64,000 bases of DNA from Lycocorax pyrrhopterus obiensis (lineage: Eukaryota > Chordata > Aves > Passeriformes > Paradisaeidae). Of this stretch, positions 57,860 to 64,000 are shown piece by piece; position 1 is the first letter of the stretch, and every line of letters starts with the position of its first letter. The DNA lies in assembly GCA_014706295.1 (NCBI GenBank), contig JACSVZ010000008.1, forward strand, positions 496,001-560,000. The letters run 5' to 3'. The translations under genes and the position numbers were made by a program. The notes below the pieces were generated by a model. It saw only the letters and a list, made by a program, of their open reading frames with translations. It was not told the origin of the DNA and made no database searches.

Positions 57860-59890
57860 AAGCTCTGCCAGCATTTGGGCGCAGGTTCCTGATGTCAAAC
57901 AGAACCGGTACCACCTGACTGAGTTAAGAATCCTCAAGATTTTAGGAAGGGGAACCCAGAATGTGTGGTGAAGTTTTAAGGAGACTGTCCTGCAGCTGAG
58001 ACCGCACAGGATTGGGTGTTTTATTTTTTGCCTCTTGGGGGAAAAAATAGATTCAAGAAGTTACAAGATGACAACATGACTGTATGGAAGCTGGAATCAC
58101 TGAGAAAAGAAAATGGGGGAAAAACCCCATTGGTCCTTAGTTCTGGCTTTCTCCGTCTCGCTGAAGTCCCCTCTGCACCCCGGCACCTGCTCAGAAAGGT
58201 TTGTCTGGGCCAGGAGGAGCATTTACACAGGGGGTTAAAACAAAGTGACTTCCAACCAGGTGAAAGAATAAAAGGAATTTTTACAGAATTGCTTTGCAGA
58301 GAATTTAAGTGCTATTTTGAAGCCCAGGCAGAGTCAGATGTGCGGAATGAACCTCCCTCCCTTCGTTGCAAATGCTGCCCAAATGAGGTGGGGATGGAGG
58401 TTGTTCTCCCTGTTGCCTTTCCCTTCCTTTGTAATCTCATCCTCCTGGGAAAAACTGGAACCACTGAGCCACTACTGGTCTTGGGGTCCTGGTGAACCCT
58501 GACACTCAAAACTTGTGCACAAGGGGAAGAAAAAAGAGGTTTCTGGAACAATGTTTATCCAAGAAGCCCTAGGATCTATAATTGCAGTTTGCCCTTCCCC
58601 CTCTCTGTGAGGAATAGAGGATCAAAGGGGCTTTGAAAAATCCTTGCAAATGGGAGCAGGGAATCATGTTTACGAAGATGTAGGAGATTTCCCAGTGAGT
58701 TTTAAAAAGCTTCGCTCTGTTTAAAACTCAGCCAGCTTGTCCAACCCTAATCCCTGCTCCGTGGGCTCTGGAGAGTGCTGTCTCCAGGAGGCAAACCCCA
58801 CAGCCAGGACCCCACATCTGCCCAGGGTCATCTCTCAGCGGGGACCAAAAATCACTTCCCAACACTAAAGCCCCTAATGAGGCATTTTCCCCGCACTGGG
58901 ATATCTGGGAGTGGGAAGCAGGCCCCATGGTGCTGGAGATGCCTGCAGGCTTTGGCATGTGATGGTACAAAGGTCAGGCAGCAGCCCAGTCTGCTCTCCC
59001 TTAGGTGTTCAGGTCCACGAGTTTTGACCTGGGAATTGCCTTTTGCCGGAGTCCAGTGTCCCTGAGTGCCTGCCCTTGCAATTGGGAAACAAATGAAGTT
59101 ACAGTTACAGCCTCAGGGCTCCTGACTGGCTCTCTTCTGGGCCACCAGCTTTTCCCACACTCCATGGGCAACAAAGTATCTCCCAGCTGGCCAGTGGCTG
59201 TCAAATTTCCTTATTTCAAGGCAAAACTTGAATTTGCCCTTTTTCTTAACACATACTGCCACGATCCACACACAGGAACAGGGTAACCTATGACATACAA
59301 CAGGGAGAGGCGTTGGGTTCACACAGGCCTCCGCATCTCCAGGGGAAAAACCATGTATTGGGAAACAGCGGGGGCACTGAGAGTCCCCAAATCACCCGTG
59401 TCACTCCTGTTGCAGGAGAGCTGAAAGCATCCGTGTGACCGAGGTGGATCCCACGATGCCAGGTGTGGAGGAGAACAAAGGGAAGGGTCACAGTTGAGCC
59501 AGGAGCGCCTTGACCCCACAGCAGGAACGAGACAGCAGAGAAGTGGGAGTGCAGCCCCTGCCCAGGCAAGAGGGAGCAGCTCCACCTTTTCCACGACACC
59601 CGGGACTCCCCACCCTCGCAGGAGCTGCTGAAGCTTTTGGGGAGCGGTCTCAGGAGCGCATCCCCTTTCCCGAGACCGTGCCTCAGCAGGACACCGACCT
59701 GCCTGCCCTGGGGAGCCCATGGGTGCACGGAGAGGTGCCATCACCCTGAGCAGCAGGACCTGCATCCCCCCAGGGCCAGGAGGGACTCGTGGGATGGGTG
59801 GCACCGGGACCTGGATCCACCCAGTGCCACCAGGGCCGCGTGGGCCGGGCCGCCACGGAGCTGGGCAAAGTGCAGGGCAGGTGTGGCAAG
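57860..59890. other. Intergenic DNA between ZNF511 and PRAP1
   Basis: About 2 kb without a recognisable gene, exon or mobile element. In human this interval holds CALY on the opposite strand. I found no calcyon-like transmembrane segment or family motif on either strand. Confidence 0.6.
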
Positions 59891-59898
59891 AGGCAGCC

Positions 59899-60970
59899 AT
59901 GGACAAGTAGGTCCCTGCGAGCCCTGGCGGGCACAAGGGGTGGGCAGGGTGGGTGCTGGGGGTCAGGGACGAGCTGTGGGCACAGGAACAGCTCGTGCCA
60001 CCATGTCTCTGCCATCTCTCCTCCAGCCTGAGGGCCGTGGGGCTCTGCAGCGTCACCGTCCTGCTGGGCACTGCCCTCCTCCTGCTGGCACCCGGCAGCA
60101 CCCAGGTGAGCCCCCTCCTCACCCTGCCCTCCTGCTGCCCCCTCTGATGAGGGGACCCATGTGTGACCAGCAGCACCCCTTGTCTCCCCACAGGCTCTGA
60201 GCAGCTCCAGGTGGAAGGACCTGGCCACGGAGCAGGATTTGGCTGAGGAAATGTAAGAGGCGCTTGCATCTGGCTTATAAAAACCAATAAAGCAACACTC
60301 CAAAATGGGAAGTGTTTTAGGGAGGAATAGATTCCCCTTGTTGCTTTGTGCCCCTCAAAATTAAGGGGCTCCCAGCTCCATCTCCTCTCCCCTCCCCTCA
60401 AATTATCCAAAATCCCTGAGCATCAAACTCCAGCTGGTTTCTCTATTCCTTCTGTGTAACAAATAGTTAAATTAGCCCCTTTGCTCCCTGAGATCCCAAC
60501 TGCTGCTTCCTGGGGTGTGGGGAATCTCCCCGGGGTCCCTGCACTCTGTAGGGCTGGGATTCCCCCGGGGCAGGGTGGTATTTGGCAACCTTTCCTTGCT
60601 GATTTTGCTCCCCTCTTCCAGCATGCTGGGTGTAGGAGCCATTGGGGCACCGGAGGAGGGGGAACCAGGTATAAAGGTCTTCTCCAGCAGTGCCTGGGCT
60701 CAGAGGGGCCCACACCAACTCCAGGCAGGACCAGAAGAGGATCGTGACCACCTCCACCACCCCCAAGATGATGCCAGGGAGGCCAATGCCCGTGTGCCAT
60801 TCTGGATGCTGTCCCTGGAGGTGCAGAACGGCCCTGAGGAGGATCGTGACCACCTCTACCACCCCCAGGATGATGCCAGGGAGGCTGACACCTACAGGCC
60901 ACCCCGGATGCTGTCCCTGGAGGTGCAGAACGGCCCAGAGGAGGACCGTGACCACATCTACCACAGCTGA
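59899..60970 (+). CDS. PRAP1: PRAP1-like secreted acidic protein with tandem repeat
   Basis: Probable orthologue of proline-rich acidic protein 1, in mammals a small secreted, largely disordered epithelial protein reported to bind lipid and assist MTTP-dependent lipid transport. Four coding exons: 59899-59906, 60027-60105, 60194-60252 and 60622-60970 (TGA), giving 164 aa. A hydrophobic signal peptide (LCSVTVLLGTALLLLAPGS) is followed by a short linker, WKDLATEQDLAEE, and a C-terminal half built of two 34-residue repeats plus the start of a third. Each repeat opens with GPEEDRDH(L/I)(Y/H)H, close to the human C-terminal motif. The repeat DNA unit is exactly 102 bp. Its place between ZNF511 and ECHS1, and its strand, match human PRAP1. 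The weak points are the 8-nt first coding exon, whose donor (GTAGGT) follows only ATGGACAA, and low identity outside the motif. Confidence 0.82.
60286..60291 (+). terminator. Candidate intronic poly(A) signal in PRAP1 intron 3
   Basis: AATAAA lies 34 nt past the exon-3 donor. If the donor is not used, reading continues only to TAA at 60253-60255, ending AEEM. That would give a truncated secreted peptide of about 49 codons lacking all repeats. Confidence 0.4.
60728..60967 (+). repeat. 102-bp coding tandem repeat in PRAP1
   Basis: Units start at 60728, 60830 and 60932; the last is cut by the stop codon. A 102-bp unit keeps frame (34 aa). Units 1 and 2 are nearly identical in the blocks GPEEDRDHL and HPQDDAREA and in MLSLEVQN, and differ mainly in between. 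Confidence 0.95.
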
Positions 60971-61066
60971 GTGGAGATGTGCCCAGGCTATGAAATGAGG
61001 GGTGGGAGCCACCCCTAGGGCTTCCTGGGGGAATCTGCCCCTCCCTACCCAGCCTTGAGCCTCGCC

Positions 61067-61072
61067 AATAAA
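61067..61072 (+). terminator. PRAP1 polyadenylation signal
   Basis: AATAAA lies 97 nt after the PRAP1 stop, followed by a pyrimidine- and TG-rich stretch. The PRAP1 and ECHS1 transcripts end tail-to-tail within about 400 bp. Confidence 0.75.
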
Positions 61073-61079
61073 CCCACTC

Positions 61080-61470
61080 TCCTCTCTGCATCCTGACGGG
61101 CCCTCATTGCTGCCAGAAACCTGCTGCGAAGTGCACGGCCTCCAAACCTGCAGGAACCCCCTGAGGATTACCCCAAGACGCCAGGCAGGGTGAGGATGAT
61201 GCCCTGGGACAGGAGACTCAGCCCATCATCCCGGCCTCAGTTCAGCCCAGGTGAGGCTGAGGCCAGGCAAACTCAGTGCACTGGTGCCACAGGCTGTCCC
61301 CTTTCCAGGGGACACGTGGACCTGTGCTCCACGAGGCTGCTTTCAGCCAGCCCAGAGTCAGAGAGCAGCGTGACAGAGCATGGGCGGTCTCAGTGAACCC
61401 CAACATTTCCCAGCTAAGGCGGGACCTCGCAGCAAGGACGCCCCATCTCCCGGCAGCACCTAGAAAACCC
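61080..61470. other. Gap between PRAP1 and ECHS1
   Basis: No gene or element is recognised. Human has FUOM here; no FUOM exon is seen on either strand. Confidence 0.6.
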
Positions 61471-61476
61471 TTTAAT
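61471..61476 (-). terminator. ECHS1 polyadenylation signal
   Basis: The - strand reads ATTAAA about 160 nt past the ECHS1 stop codon. Confidence 0.6.
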
Positions 61477-61633
61477 AGCGAAGGCAGAGGTGGTCCCCAC
61501 TGCTGGCTGTCACCCCGAGCAAGTATCGCTTGCCAACGGGTCCTGGTCCCCTCTGTGGGGTAAGGCAGGGGGTGGACAGGCTGCAGGTGGCTGTGGGGAC
61601 CTGCACCACCCCAGGGACCTGCAGCTCCCGGGC

Positions 61634-63726
<2,093 letters not shown>

Positions 63727-63840
63727 GGCGGAGCGCGGCGCGGGCCCCGCCCCTCCCGCCGCCGCCCATTGGTGCGGGCGGCCCCGCCCCCCCGCGCGCC
63801 CTCCCCATTGGCCAAGGCGGGCCAGGGGGCGGGGCCGGGA
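63727..63840 (-). promoter_or_regulatory. ECHS1 promoter with two CCAAT boxes and GC boxes
   Basis: On the gene's strand CCAAT lies at 63768-63772 and 63807-63811, 39 bp apart and 42 and 81 bp upstream of the ATG. GC-box words (CCCCGCCC on +) lie between them at 63782-63789. Paired CCAAT boxes about three to four helical turns apart are typical of NF-Y promoters. There is no TATA box. Confidence 0.7.
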
Positions 63841-64000
63841 CCCCCGGGCCGTGTGAGGGGGCGCGGGCCCGAACCCCCGCCCCGAGCGGGGGTCCCGCCG
63901 TGCTGCCCCGCGGGGCGCGGGCGGGGCCGGGCCGGCGGGATCTGGGGGGTTTAGAGGCGCCGCGGGGAACGGGAGGGGAAGGGGAAAGGGAAAGGAGGGG
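63841..64000. other. CpG-rich DNA at the right edge
   Basis: Continuation of the CpG island upstream of ECHS1. It ends in a purine-rich GGGGAAGGGGAAAGGGAAAGG run. No coding sequence is seen. Confidence 0.6.

Noticed and set aside
59319..60410. 363-codon - strand frame
   Set aside because: It is antisense to PRAP1 exons 1-3, has no recognisable domain, and the + strand exons are supported by homology and splice sites.

Overview
This window is vertebrate nuclear DNA from a bird, most likely a songbird (passerine). It has multi-exon genes with GT-AG introns, many truncated CR1 LINE fragments of avian type, a solo LTR, and a tRNA-Ile/CR1 composite SINE like the one known from zebra finch. The short introns and GC-rich minisatellites suggest a small, gene-dense chromosome. 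I assembled six protein-coding genes exon by exon. Every internal splice junction keeps frame.

Layout, left to right. (1) 260-4352, + strand: the last seven coding exons of CHUK (IKK-alpha), cut by the left edge. (2) About 4830-6050: a G-rich minisatellite of 53- and 64-bp units. (3) 6305-16735, +: complete ERLIN1 (347 aa), with a solo LTR and CR1 copies in its introns and a probable 2.9-kb 3' UTR. (4) 20737-32069, -: complete ADAM8 (828 aa), convergent with ERLIN1, with a second G-rich minisatellite just upstream of its start. (5) 34145-53641, -: complete TUBGCP2 (895 aa). (6) 55064-57756, +: complete ZNF511 (270 aa), head-to-head with TUBGCP2 across a promoter with two exact NRF1 palindromes and an ETS site. 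(7) 59899-60970, +: a PRAP1-like secreted acidic protein (164 aa) with a 102-bp coding tandem repeat. (8) 61634-63726, -: complete ECHS1 (301 aa) with a double-CCAAT promoter.

The genes do not form a pathway or operon; they are ordinary vertebrate neighbours. CHUK-ERLIN1 and ADAM8-TUBGCP2-ZNF511-PRAP1-ECHS1 are two blocks that sit far apart on human chromosome 10 (10q24 and 10q26.3). Here they are fused between ERLIN1 and ADAM8. CPN1, CALY and FUOM, which occupy the matching human intervals, were not found.

I found no CRISPR array, bacterial-type system or other clearly undescribed system. The points most worth a second look are the avian PRAP1 with its repeat expansion and possible short isoform, the synteny junction, the two G-rich arrays beside promoters, and the compact TUBGCP2/ZNF511 bidirectional promoter.
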